NCBI GenBank assembly: GCA_036346375.1
Contig: CM070503.1
Location: forward strand, 4,402,001 to 4,466,000
Length of the DNA stretch: 64,000 nucleotides
From: Guadua angustifolia
Taxonomy: Eukaryota > Streptophyta > Magnoliopsida > Poales > Poaceae
Reading direction: 5' to 3'
Under the pieces are notes generated by a model, which saw only the letters and a list, made by a program, of their open reading frames with translations, searched no databases and had not been told where the DNA came from. The position numbers and the translations under genes were made by a program. Shown piece by piece: positions 11,801-22,249 of the stretch (position 1 is the stretch's first letter; each line of letters begins with the position of its first letter).

Positions 11801-13115
11801 GCCAAAGCTTTGACTAATTCAGGTATATCTGGAGAAGGATCTTTATTTAGCCTAGCCACATTCCTAATGCAACTGAGAATTATTTCATCTGTTGATTTGG
11901 GTGTGTGAGAAGAATAGCCGCAAGTTCATGTCCAAACTAGTAGCTTATTTGAGAATTGAGAAATTTCAGCATCAAATTTCAGTTTTGAGAATGTTTCATT
12001 GCTTGCTCTGTGATTTGGTAGCGAATGAGTCCCGGGGCATAATTAGGGTTTGGTTGGTAGAACTTCCGACACTTCCTTTAGTTCACGCAGCTTTTCTTTA
12101 AATCAAGTTTTTGGAAAAGTGCAATTGTGTTGTTTGTAAAATGACTTCAGTTTGTTCCTTTGTCCTATCAATGAATTAACTCGATTTCTAATCAAATGAT
12201 AATTTAGTATGTGTTCCATCGGTGTCAGTGGATGCCTGAATGGGTGTTCATATTTTCCAAAATTCACCTACTGCACCAAAGTGTGGTGTCTCTGCTTCTG
12301 GACTACCGGACTGCTCATCTACTTTTACAGGCAACACATAGTCATATTGGTTTTGGATCCTTTTGTAGTGCCATGTGTTACCAGCTCACTATGATATGTA
12401 TAAGTTCATAGTCTCTAACCTAATAGTTTTTTTCAATGCTGCTATATCAATAATCTTTCTTCCAAATACTCGATCCTGTTCCCTATTCCTTTTAGCATTC
12501 CCCGGTACATTGCTTGCTTGGTTAGAATGCTCTCAATCAATGGCGAAATATGGAAGATCGGAATTGAGTGCTAAAAAGAAATGTTGTTCTAGCTTGTTGG
12601 AATCGCCATCCTGTAGGATTTGTTGTGATGCTTACGAGTTTCTCATGGCTTATTTATTGATCCGGTTTTGTATTTATTGTTTCTAGTTCGATGAGATTAT
12701 CTTTGTAAGGAGGTCATTAGAGAAAGTACATCCGCAAGGTTATCGGTAATGGATATTAAGGAGAAATTTACATTTGTACATTGGAGCGACATATTGGCAT
12801 GATCCTAGTTAAGAGAAATTACCATCTGCCAGTCTTTATAATTCATAAAATATATGATAGAAATATGTTTGGATGTGCAAGACAGATTTCTTCTCTTCTA
12901 TATAAATATCTAGTTGTGTAGTCTGCATAGTCCAGATGTTTAGAACAGTGGACAACATACGCACTGCAAGTTAATATTGTAAGTGATTTGGTGAATCACA
13001 TAAGATAGATATTTCCCTTCAGAATGGACCTCTTTTTTATCTAGTATAATGCTATTTTTTTCTGCTCTTGATTTGTGGACTAAATTGTATCCCTTTTGCA
13101 AATGGCATTTTTTAG
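8852..13115. other. CACTA interior without a recognised gene
   Basis: This AT-rich DNA has only short frames without family motifs. Several intron-exon-like transitions occur but none gives a recognisable protein. The stretch may contain further decayed pieces of captured genes. Confidence 0.4.
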
Positions 13116-13591
13116 ATTGGCAAGACAAAAGTATTTCTTCGCTCTGGTCAAATGGCTGAACTTGATGCTCATAGAAATGAAGTGTTAGGACGTTCAGCTA
13201 GCATGATTCAGAGGAAAGTTCGCTCATTTTTGGCACGGAAGGGTTTCATTACCTTTGCGAGATCACCTTGTCTGATTCGTGACAGGTTTGTCGCGGTGCG
13301 TTTTTGTTGCTCCAAATTGTAGTCTTTGTCTCTACTTGATTTAAATTTTATTCATGCGATGATTTTCGACATTGCTTTGGTTTAATATTTGAAGGAGCTT
13401 GCAAGAAGAGTTTACCACATCTCGCAGAGAAGCCGCTTCTCTCAAGATACGAGACTGCTTTCAGTATGCATAATGCCGAAAAGCATATAATGAGCTTTCG
13501 CTCAAATGTTACAATTCAATCACTTTACTTGGGATGGATGCACGAAAGAGCTCCACTTCGACGACAAACAAGACCTGTGATTATTATCTAG
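13116..13591 (+). pseudogene. Captured class XI myosin fragment (converter end and IQ motifs)
   Basis: A first exon-like block follows a TTTTTAG acceptor at 13115 and encodes IGKTKVFLRSGQMAELDAHR. It continues into an IQ motif, MIQRKVRSFLARKGF. This is the junction of motor domain and neck in plant class XI myosins, the actin-based motors that move organelles. The block runs to about 13295, where a GTGCG donor stands. A second block (about 13395-13591) encodes REAASLKI and, after frameshifts, the IQ-type RRQTRPVIII. Its last codon is TAG where the family has Gln (CAG), directly before a GTAAC donor. Intron and splice sites are kept, so genomic DNA and not cDNA was copied. The fragment is broken by a stop and at least two frameshifts. 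It lies wholly within the CACTA element. Confidence 0.88.
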
Positions 13592-14289
13592 GTAACATGC
13601 CAAATAAAAACCTGTTTCGTGTGCATGTATGAAAACAAGCAAATGGATATTAAGTGGAATAACAACCAATAGAAGTGTATATTTTCTCTTGATATATTTG
13701 GGATCGATTAGTGGTAGCTCAAACCGCAGAAATCATGTTAATTTTCATTGGTTGTCTTGCCTAGTCGTGCTTGTAACCATTGTTACTTGTAACACGGTTA
13801 TTGGATGGATGATTACATTGGTTTTCTTAACAGTTTTCTACTTTACTATTCAACATTATAGAGGGAAGTCTACTTTATGAAACTTCCTCCTTAGTAATGA
13901 TTAAAGTCACATATTTCCAATCACCTCAGTTTAGGTTTTTTTTCATGAAATCAAGAGCTGAAAGGCTGCTCCTTATGCATAGTTTTATGCTTTGTGACTT
14001 GTGAGTCTGTGGACCACGGTTGTATTACACTATTTTTTTATTGGAAATATTTCTTCTAAACATGGCACGTATATGTGGGCATATGTTTCTATTAGTTTTA
14101 TATTACCTTGGCCCATTACTACTACTAATGCGTAGATAACTTGTGTAGTCCATAGTATTCCGAACTCGTTACGCTTTGCATGTGATGATATCATTGTTGA
14201 AAATATAGATGAATCTTCTGTTATTTTCTAGGATTTTTTGGTGAATTTTCTGGGATTTTATATGTTTTTTAAATTTTTTTTGAAATTAA

Positions 14290-14712
14290 AATATTATTTT
14301 CGTCGGCCTGGCCGACGAAAATAACAAATGGCCGACGAAAATAAAATTGGCCGACGAAAATAACAACTGGCCGACGAAAATAACAATTTTTTCCGACGAA
14401 ATTTCTGCATTTTTTTGACGGTTAGGCCGACGAAAATAGCCAAAAAACCGACGAAAATAAATTAATTTCGTCGGCTAAGCGATTTAAAATACATATGCCA
14501 CGCCAAGATCGAAGCGTGGTTTGGGTGCATCGACTAGTAATTTCGCCGCCACGTAAGCCGTCGAAAATAATTTATTTTCGCTTTTGCGACGAAATTCATC
14601 GATTTTCGTCGTTTTTTTCGTCGGTCAAAGCCGGCGAAAATACCCAAAAACCGACGAAATAGATATTTTCGTCGGTTTTTGACCGACGAAAATAATGCGG
14701 ATTCCTGTAGTG
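14290..14712. repeat. Right subterminal repeat array of the CACTA element
   Basis: More than ten copies of GGCCGACGAAAATA and its complement precede the right terminus. Spacing is short and regular at 14300-14390. Inverted pairs at 14560-14700 could fold into hairpins. Confidence 0.8.
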
Positions 14713-14715
14713 TAA

Positions 14716-15944
14716 CTGCACCTGCACGGCTTGGCTTTCGAGCTGCGAACAATGATGGCCATAGACAGAGAGCGGCATGCATGTGGAGCTAGCACCACTG
14801 TGTCTGTTTGGTCCCGGCAGGTGCTGTTACCGTGTTTGAATTGGTCGGTCCCAAGCTAGCAATGGCATCGCTCGTGGTGGCAGCCTGCAGATCGTGGATG
14901 TCTTGTCCCGTCTGTGGACTTGCATTCGGTCGTTCGGCGCAAATCACGGGAGCAAGTTGAGGTTGCTAGCTCGATCGACCGTGCATCGACCTGCGCAGAT
15001 ATGAATTATTCTGAATTTCTGATTGCATGCGCCCGTGTTGCGTTCACGTCTGCTGCCTCCACACCCGCAGATCTGCATCTGCTGCTGCATGCTGCGTGCC
15101 TCGGCTACTAGCTAGGCTCGTCGAGCCTCCGCTGCCGCAACAGCGCCAGCCCGTTGCCGTCACCGTCCTTCTTGAACCGCCGGCCGCGGCGTGCCTTTTA
15201 ATTTGGCGGTCAATGCGCCCGTCAGCGCTGCGCCCGAGCTCATCTTCCATCCGCCCAGCCGCCCGGCCGCGCGCGACGGCCAAGGCAGATTTCCACCGAG
15301 CAGCTGCTGATCAGTGGCGTCGTCGTTTTGGAGGCGGCCGTACTGCCGGGTGAAGGGAGCGGGCGGACCGGCGACACGGCGTGCGTTGCGAGCGCTCCTG
15401 GTCCCGGAGTCCGCGAGTGCGACGAGATTGGGCTAACTGGGCCAAGGCAATTCGGCTGCATTTCCATATCATTGGACTGAATCCCCTCTCTTTGTCGCTC
15501 GCTCACCCAAGAGCACGCGAGGCAAACAGACTTGGGCGAGGCAGGCATCCCCCCCCCGCGTTTATCGATAAGTTGATTGTTTCTCTGAGACAATTTTTTT
15601 AGTTATAGGATTTGTGTATGATAGCTACTATATTTTACCTACTCCTCACCTCTATAAAATATAAAAACACAAATAAAAAAAATTCTAATCAAAACAAAAA
15701 TAAAATAAACCTAGGTGAACCATACAAATACGAAAATAAATAGAACTAAAAATTGCAGTAGAGTGGTATTAAAATTACACGTTACTTAGTGCTGCAATTT
15801 TAGACTTGTCCTATGCAATTTTAGGTTATTGAGATATAAGAAAATTTGAGGTAACTAATAATTAGCAAACTTATTTTGTTCTTTTCGGAAGGAAGGAGAC
15901 TGTACGATGCAAATTACATGTACTTATATTTACTAACCATGTGC
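14716..15944. other. Intergenic DNA, GC-rich then AT-rich; no gene recognised
   Basis: Before the CACTA insertion this DNA was continuous with 7935-8037. Overlapping GC-rich frames between 15027 and 15602 occur on both strands with no conserved motif, so none is called. From 15600 the composition turns AT-rich. Confidence 0.45.
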
Positions 15945-16185
15945 CTGTGCGTTGCAACGGAAACTCAATTTGCGATAAAAAATTTATTTGCAAAGAGCAC
16001 TAATAGTGGTAAAGGTGGGTAATTAAAGAGCAGTGACAAATGTGGGTAATTTTAATGAAGTGGCGCGGACAAAGGTGGGTAATTAAAGAGCAGTGGCAAA
16101 GGTGGTTAATTTTAATGAAGTGACACGGGTATAAAAAGTAATTTTGATGAAATAACGTGAAAAAAACTCTTCTTATAGCGGGAGG
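15945..16185. mobile_element. Possible small Helitron- or MITE-like element (reverse orientation)
   Basis: The left edge (ACTAACCATGTGCCTGTGCG, then TTGCAACGG) resembles the reversed, hairpin-bearing 3' end of a common grass repeat family. The right edge near TTCTTATAGCGGGAGGA could be its start. Neither border is confirmed by a duplication. The call rests on recollection of similar repeats and is weak. Confidence 0.25.
16011..16130. repeat. Two tandem copies of a 60-bp unit
   Basis: AAAGGTGGGTAATTAAAGAG starts at 16011 and again at 16071. Each copy continues through a second GTGGGTAATTTTAATGAAGT-like half, so the unit itself has an internal repeat. A few substitutions separate the copies. 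Confidence 0.85.
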
Positions 16186-17531
16186 ATTCCTTGCGAGTTC
16201 AGGGCATCCACGTCAGCCCCGCCACGGTCTCGACCAATCGCAGCACGCTTTCCTGCCCGCCACCCGGTTCCCGATGGCTCTTTGCCAGCCGTGGTTTCCC
16301 GTTTCCGGCTCCAGCCCCCGCATTCTCCCACAAACGCCCGTGCGCTCCGCCCGCCTCCCCTTTCCTGGACCGCTCCGCCGCCCTGCCACGCCGGCTTCTG
16401 CGGCGTTTCCCTCCGAGTTGTATCTACCAGTGCAAAACTGCAAATTGACAAGGGTAAATTTGCCTTCAGAGCTTATTCAAAACACATATCAACGCAAAGT
16501 TTTTCGGCTTGCGTGCTTTCCAAATGAGGAGACGCGATTGTTTTGCTATTCCTTTCATCTCGAAGTTACATAATATATGACAAAATACTCGAAAGGAACG
16601 ACAGCAATTTAACCGAACTTGCAACCCTACATGACAGAGATTCTTTGCAGATGGTTCAGAATTCTCGAATAAATATTAAAAGCTTTCTCAGTCCAGTTGA
16701 ATGGTCGCAACTAAAACTGAAGATGGCAACGGATTTTGCTAGAGAAACAAAGACTGCGACACTGACACTGGCGTCATTGATCGGCGAAAAATGGCAGGAA
16801 AGACGCATGAATGAAACGACGTCTGAACTATTTAGAAGGTGGCCATGCAAAACGTGATACGCATGCGTATCTTTAAAGGTTTCAGACACTAGTGAAGGGA
16901 TGGAAAGTACTTTCATGCAAAAATTACATAAATATTAAAATATGAATGAATAGTGGATCGTAATTGCTTATCTTTTTATTACTTTAAGATTTATACTCAT
17001 ATTAGAAGGGTGATGCGTATAAGTACCCTGAAAGCAATCATAAGCCATAGGTCAACCACTATTTTGCTGGAGTCCTAGAGGCCGGAGGGATCACCGCCAG
17101 CAACGACCTTGCGATCCATTGAGGGAGAGAGGCTGCCGTCCGTTCCGTCCACTCCACCCACTAACCTTGCCTAAACAAATATTAGGGCATAGGTGGCTCC
17201 ATCTCATCAACATCATCATCATCGATCGTGTGCAAATAAGATGTCCATTCAAAGAAAGACAAAAATGTTAGCAACTACAATAACCTATAAACAGGAATCC
17301 AACAATTCTCCAATAATACATGGTGTTGTGGTACTACATACACTTCGTAATGCGTGCTCTCGTAGTCAGATAATCCAACATAACAAAACAAATCCATGTG
17401 GCGGTACCGTCCGATCGCACCAAATTATCAGGAAAACACGACAAGTTCACCAAACATGTTCCGTGATTCCTATTTCAGTTCAGCATGAACAAACAGAAAG
17501 AAAAAAAACAAAAGAGACGAGTTCCGTGCAC
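16186..17531. other. Intergenic DNA; no gene recognised
   Basis: A GC-rich block (16190-16430) is open in several frames on both strands but shows no family motif. The rest is AT-rich. The part at about 16925-17020 resembles 42640-42740, which marks a dispersed repeat. Confidence 0.4.
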
Positions 17532-17536
17532 AAAAT

Positions 17537-18072
17537 TGATAGAGGGAACAATTTTTCGATAGATTGATTTCTCAGTGTATCGGTGATACAAATAGTGTAA
17601 AGCATGGCATGTAGGCCGGACATGCAAGCTAATCATGGCTAGGCATAATTAGCCGGACAACTAATGAGCTAATTTAAGAGGATTTCAAATATACAAAGAA
17701 TATGCTTATATGTTGAGGCATATTCCAACATTCCCTCGCAGTCGGAACGGCAACAACATGGACGTTCAGGCTGGACCGAAACTCGGTGAAGACCAACATA
17801 GGTTGTTGCCATTGTCAAGAAGGGCCATGACAAGCGGCGGCTAGGATTTGCGAAAGTGGGTCACAGGAGGGTAACCTACATGCTGATACCATGATAGAAA
17901 GAACAATTGTTCGATAGATTGATTCCTCAATGTATCGGTGATACAAATAGTGCAAAGCATGGCATGCAAGTTAATCCTGGCTAGGCATAATTAGCCAGAT
18001 AACTAATGAACTAATTTAGGAGGATTCTAAATATATAAAGAATATGCTTATGTACCGAGGCATATTCTAACA
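17537..18072 (-). mobile_element. TRIM (terminal-repeat retrotransposon in miniature), structurally complete
   Basis: Two direct repeats (17537-17730, 194 bp, and 17892-18072, 181 bp) begin TGATAGA and end in CATATTCYAACA. They flank a 161-bp interior. The perfect duplication AAAAT borders it (17532-17536, 18073-18077). On the minus strand TGGTATCAGCA (17881-17891) abuts the right LTR as a primer-binding site resembling the initiator-Met tRNA complement. A purine-rich GCGAGGGAA (17731-17739) abuts the left LTR. There is no ORF. The right LTR has lost about 13 bp relative to the left. The size and parts fit a TRIM, which uses proteins from other retrotransposons. Confidence 0.9.
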
Positions 18073-18391
18073 AAAATTATCTAACCTGTCGTTCAAATTG
18101 AGGGACCTGTTAATGTTATTCCGCCTATTTGCATTTCATCATCTCCTAGCTCCAAACTTAAAATCCTAGTCAGGCCCAACCGTAAACATGGCCTATTTTG
18201 TTAGCCCAAACAAGGCCCGAGATGTAAACGGCCCGACTTGGCCCCAAAGACCAAGGCCCATACCTCAGAGCCCATTTCCCTCGTCGCCTCGTCCAAACCC
18301 CCGCCTACTCCCATCCCTTCTCTTCTCGCGGCAAAAACCTCCGAAGCAGATAAGTCCCCGCGGCCACCCACCCCGACCACCGCCACCGGCC

Positions 18392-19083
18392 ATGGTCGGC
18401 GTCGCCGCCGGCTTTGCGTTCGCACCGGCCGTATCCCGCCTCCCTTACAGGCCCGCCGCTATCCACGCCTCGGCCCCCTCCTCCTCGGCACGGTTCCCGG
18501 CCAGGGCGCGGCTCGTGGTGGTCGCGCGGTACTCCTCCTCCTACTAGAATGAAGAGGAGGAGGACGAAGAGGTGTTCGGTGGGGGAGGGGGATCGGGGAG
18601 GAGGGACCGCGGCCCCGACCCCGACTACGACCCCGCCCTCGACATCGAGCGAATCGAGTACGGATGGATTTCTTGCTCCTGCCCTGGTCTCGGTTGTACA
18701 GGTTTTGCATAGGCGGGAGTGTGGGACTGTGCGGGCAAGCAATTCAGAGTTGGGAGTGGGGGACTGTGCAGGCTGGTAATGGTGCAGGCGTCTAGAAGGG
18801 GAATGCTTGTAGTCCTGTATTTTTCTTCTTCGGCATCTACCGTGTTCATTTCGTTCTATTGACGTTTTAAACTACTTCCCTTTGTTCGGTCGTCAACGGT
18901 AAGGCTGTTGGATGAACAGAAAAGAATGGTAAATCACATATCAAATTATGTAACGTCTCATATTTTAGATTTAGGTATTGTATGCAGCTCGACCTATGTC
19001 CTGACCTGTTTATTTGGTGGTGCCACTTTAGTCTTCCTCCCACAGGTTGGTGTGGTATCTGTGGGGACATATCCAGTGCAATC
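18392..19083 (+). pseudogene. 5' part of a chloroplast translation initiation factor IF-3-like gene, broken
   Basis: The frame from ATG 18392 encodes an Ala/Ser/Arg-rich N-terminus (MVGVAAGFAFAPAVSRLPYR) that looks like a chloroplast transit peptide. An in-frame TAG at 18545 interrupts it. Beyond the stop the same frame reads an acidic stretch, then DPDYDPALDIERIE. A second exon-like piece (about 18893-18928) encodes STVRLLDEQKRM before a GTAAAT donor. A third piece after a CCCACAG acceptor (19046) reads VGVVSVGT. Together these match the start of the IF-3 N-terminal domain in plastid IF-3 proteins, which act on the small subunit of plastid ribosomes. Everything after this is missing, including the IF-3 C-terminal domain. 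With the stop and the truncation it cannot make a functional protein. The family call rests on short motifs. Confidence 0.72.
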
Positions 19084-19567
19084 ACCGTGCAATCCAACTA
19101 AGAAAAGTTTCAAAAAATTCTGAAAAAAATCGTGGATGTACATCTGATCTTACCCCATCTACATATAAAATTTCATGATCAAATTCGTTCTATGTTAAGA
19201 GTAATAAAAAAGATAAATTTCTGACGAACTTGAATATTTCAAATGCACCCTAAATTTGTCTTTTTTGTAACTTCAAGCATAGGACAAGGATGGTGGTAAT
19301 ATTTTGACTGCATTTGTGGATTCTGGCTGCTATGGTTAGTAGCATACAGCCCTCATTGGACTGTGGTCTATTATCTTTATTTTTGAGTGGACATGGTAAA
19401 ACTTATAGATGTGTAATGTAACCTAAATGTTTTTTTTTCCTTCCAAAAAAGTGAACGTGCAGGTGTTCTTTATACGCCTTTTCTTTATCCATCGCATGCT
19501 CCCTTCTTAATGCTTCATTGACTCATTACATGTACCATGTGTCCGAACGGGATGTGTCAAGTTTATA
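19084..19567. other. AT-rich DNA after the IF-3-like fragment; no gene
   Basis: The text TTCAAAAAATTCTGAAAAAA at about 19107 begins a block of a type common in decayed grass repeats. No IF-3 sequence can be followed into it. Confidence 0.35.
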
Positions 19568-20282
19568 TCTTATATATAATGTCGCCTGGAATCCGCGCAA
19601 GGAGAGCGAGTCCACGCGTCACCCTTGCCTATTTTCCCGAAAAACTCTTACATTTCTCTAAATTACGAATAGGTCCCTCAAAATTACAAATATGTCCTTC
19701 GTGATTTTTTGTGAGGGGAAGATTTTTATTTTTTTTTCACGCTCGGGTCCCTTACACGTACTTTCACTTAAAAGGCCCCGCTAAATTCAAATCGCGGATA
19801 TGCCCTTTTCTAATTTTTTCAGATAGCGACAGTCCAAAAACGTAACAAATAGGTCCTCGCTCCTTCGCCTAGGTCTTTTCTCCGCTTTTCACGGAAAAAA
19901 TGTTTTCAATCACCGAAATATATGTGCATCTCTAAGAAGGTTGTCATCACGCCTAGATCCTTTCTCCGCTTTTACCCTGAAAAATATTTTTGTCATCGAA
20001 ATATGTGTACAACTCAAAAAAGTTATCGCCACTAATACTTTTTACCCTTTTCCTCTAGACTATTTTCCCACCTCGTTTTTCCACCTTGGTCTTCGATATT
20101 TCCCAAATAATTCGTCGAAAGAGATATTTCTACAACTCTAACTCTTTGTTTTTTTCCCCGTAACTCGATTTCTGCTGTTTTCCGGTGTGAGAAATATGTT
20201 GAAAATCGCGTTTGTATCGTTTCGTCCATTTTTTTCCCACGCTCACACAACACGGCGTGCAGTAGCACGCAACCTTGCCTAG
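19568..20282 (+). mobile_element. Non-autonomous Helitron (715 bp)
   Basis: The element begins TCTTATATATAA after an A (19567) and ends CTAG before a T (20283), as expected for Helitrons, which insert between A and T without duplication. A perfect 6-bp stem hairpin (GCGTGC, loop AGTA, GCACGC; 20255-20270) lies 8 nt before the CTAG. There is no ORF. The interior has short repeated words such as CTTTTCTCCGCTTTT. Confidence 0.78.
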
Positions 20283-22105
20283 TAATATTAATGGTTCTAA
20301 AAAAGTGTATAATATTAATGATACTAACCGTTCATTTTTTTTTCTGGTAATTCACTTGCCTGATGATGGCAGGTACGACTACTGTAACTGCTGCTGTTCT
20401 TGTAAATACAAGGCTCGGGCTATTTTACTCGGACCACATATTGTAGCCTCCGTCCATGAAGTATTACCACCATCCTTGTCCAGGCGGTTACAGACAAAAC
20501 AAGCGCCGTGATGTGAAGCTGAAGGCTGTCGTCTTAACGTTCCTGCATGATACTTGAGGTTCAATGCCCTGAATCATCCTGTATTGGACAGATGAAGTTG
20601 GCTGTGAATCGTGCGATGAGAGCATGAGTCAATACCGGTAGTGATAATTGATAAGAAAGTTGCCTGTATTGTCCGGCGAGGTGTAGTTGGCTACACGATT
20701 ATGTTTTTGCGTTGTCTCGTTCCCAATCAATGTCATAGAGAAGATCACTTTTTAGTTGTATCTATTCAGCAGATGCTTACTTCGGAATCTGACTTTTGCC
20801 TGTAAGAGCGTAATATGCTTACCTCTGCAGCAGATTTCTTCGTCTAATTATCGCTTCGTACTGCTTCTTCTTCTCCTGTCCCAATTAACCCTTTTTTCCC
20901 CTAATTTTTATGGTTGATTTTCGGATGTAGCCAAGATTAAGATCGGGATTGGCGGTTAATGTGCTGATTTGGTCGAGTTCTCTTGCCTACATGCGTCGAT
21001 TTCGAAGCGTGTTTCATGAGGATCGGAGGCTTCGTGCTCGGGTTGCCCTCTTGAAAAGGTTAGATCTTAGTTGGTTCGGATAGCGATTGGCTCTATTCTT
21101 CATCACGCTGCTTCTTCTTTCCTTGATTGCTTGCCTAATTAATGCTTTCTCATAGAATTCTATGCTTTCCTTTTAGTTATTGTACTTTAGGGTGCAACTT
21201 GCCAACAAGCGTGGCTTGTGAGGCCTTCCAGAACTCTGCTTATGCAGTTATTGGTTTGTTGGGTTTTAGTTGGTCTCGATTTCTTATCGTTGCTTTCTGG
21301 TTGATTAACTGATGGTACTAATTGCGTTGCATATGGCCATGCTTGGGTGATGCACAACGAAATGGGGTTAAAAGATGTGGCTAAATAATATTGTCGGATC
21401 TCTGCTGCAGATTGTTAGTTTGTTGGGTTTTAGTTGATCTCAATTTCTTATCATTGCTTTTTGGTTGGTTAGCTAATGGTACGATTATATCTGAGCATGC
21501 TTGGGTGATGGACAACGGAATGGGGTTAAAAATATGGCCCAATGATATTGTCGTAAAATTTCAATAGCCCAAAAAAGGAGATAGATAGTCAAAGTTATGT
21601 CTTTTGAGAACATTTTAAAGATATCTGTGTTTCCCAAATCGAGCATAAGCGGATGTATTTAAGATGTCTGACACCACTGTTGTAAGAAAAGACAAGCATT
21701 GCGGAAAGGTATAAATTACTCTCTTTTTTGGGTTACATTACATACATCACAATATTTGTTTACTTATATACTTAGATATTGAATAAATTGATGACCTTTA
21801 TGTGGGATACGGAATTTCAATTGGTAAAATGATTGCCAAAACTAATCATGATGTCATGTATTACCTTGATTGAACAAAGTATGATGAGATTTGTTGATGC
21901 CAGACTGACCGGTGATAATCGAAAAAAAACGGGAATCCGAAAAGGAATACTTTAAAGACATAATCTCTGATTGTAGCTCGCCATAGATTTAAATGCGCTA
22001 TCAATATTTCTACCATTTCCTTGTTTTCTAACATAGATTTGATTTCCTATCTTCAATTCATAAATCTTCTCTGCTAATTCGAAATTCTCTTGGTCATCCA
22101 TGCAG
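20283..22105. other. AT-rich DNA with a partial tandem duplication; no gene recognised
   Basis: TTTGTTGGGTTTTAGTTG occurs near 21255 and again near 21419. Each is followed by a similar stretch up to GATGNACAACGNAATGGGGT, so about 160 bp is duplicated with many differences. A decayed 5'-exon-like stretch at 20930-21060 is open in part but unrecognised. Confidence 0.45.
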
Positions 22106-22249
22106 ATGGCTCTATTTTATGCTCTTGACCTTGGAGGAACAAATCTCTGTGTTTTACGGTTTCAATTAGGAGGCAAGGAAGGGCGAGTTCTCAAGCAAGA
22201 ATATGATGAGATTTCAATTCCGACACATTTAATGATTGGGGGTTCACAT
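22106..22249 (+). pseudogene. Single hexokinase exon (fragment)
   Basis: A 144-bp block after a CATGCAG acceptor and before a GTAAAA donor encodes 48 codons. These include ALFYALDLGGTNLCVLRFQL and, after GGKEGRV, YDEISIPTHLMIGGS. LDLGGTN is the phosphate-binding motif of plant hexokinases, which phosphorylate glucose at the start of glycolysis, and both exon borders fit those genes. The exon is open throughout, but the usual Phe-Arg after GGTN is changed to Leu-Cys. No neighbouring hexokinase exon is recognised within several kilobases. It is most likely a copied or residual fragment. Confidence 0.82.

Larger units (their letters stand above)
8041..14712. mobile_element. Non-autonomous CACTA transposon (6.7 kb)
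   Basis: The left end reads CACTACAGGAA and the right end TTCCTGTAGTG, a perfect 11-bp CACTA terminal inverted repeat. Both are flanked by the 3-bp duplication TAA (8038-8040, 14713-14715). Subterminal arrays of a TTTTCGTCGG-type word fill both ends. No transposase motif was recognised between them, so it would depend on an enzyme supplied elsewhere. The interior holds a GC-rich 5'-exon-like block (8369-8851), myosin exons (13116-13591) and long AT-rich DNA. A partial duplication at about 10040-10160 repeats TGATGCTGACATGAACT. Confidence 0.93.

Noticed and set aside
15027..15602. GC-rich frames near 15 kb
   Set aside because: Frames are open on both strands with no conserved residues or splice sites.
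16157..16573. 138-codon plus-strand frame starting MKKTLLIAGG
   Set aside because: The signal-like start comes from AT-rich repeat sequence and the rest is composition-driven; no family motif.
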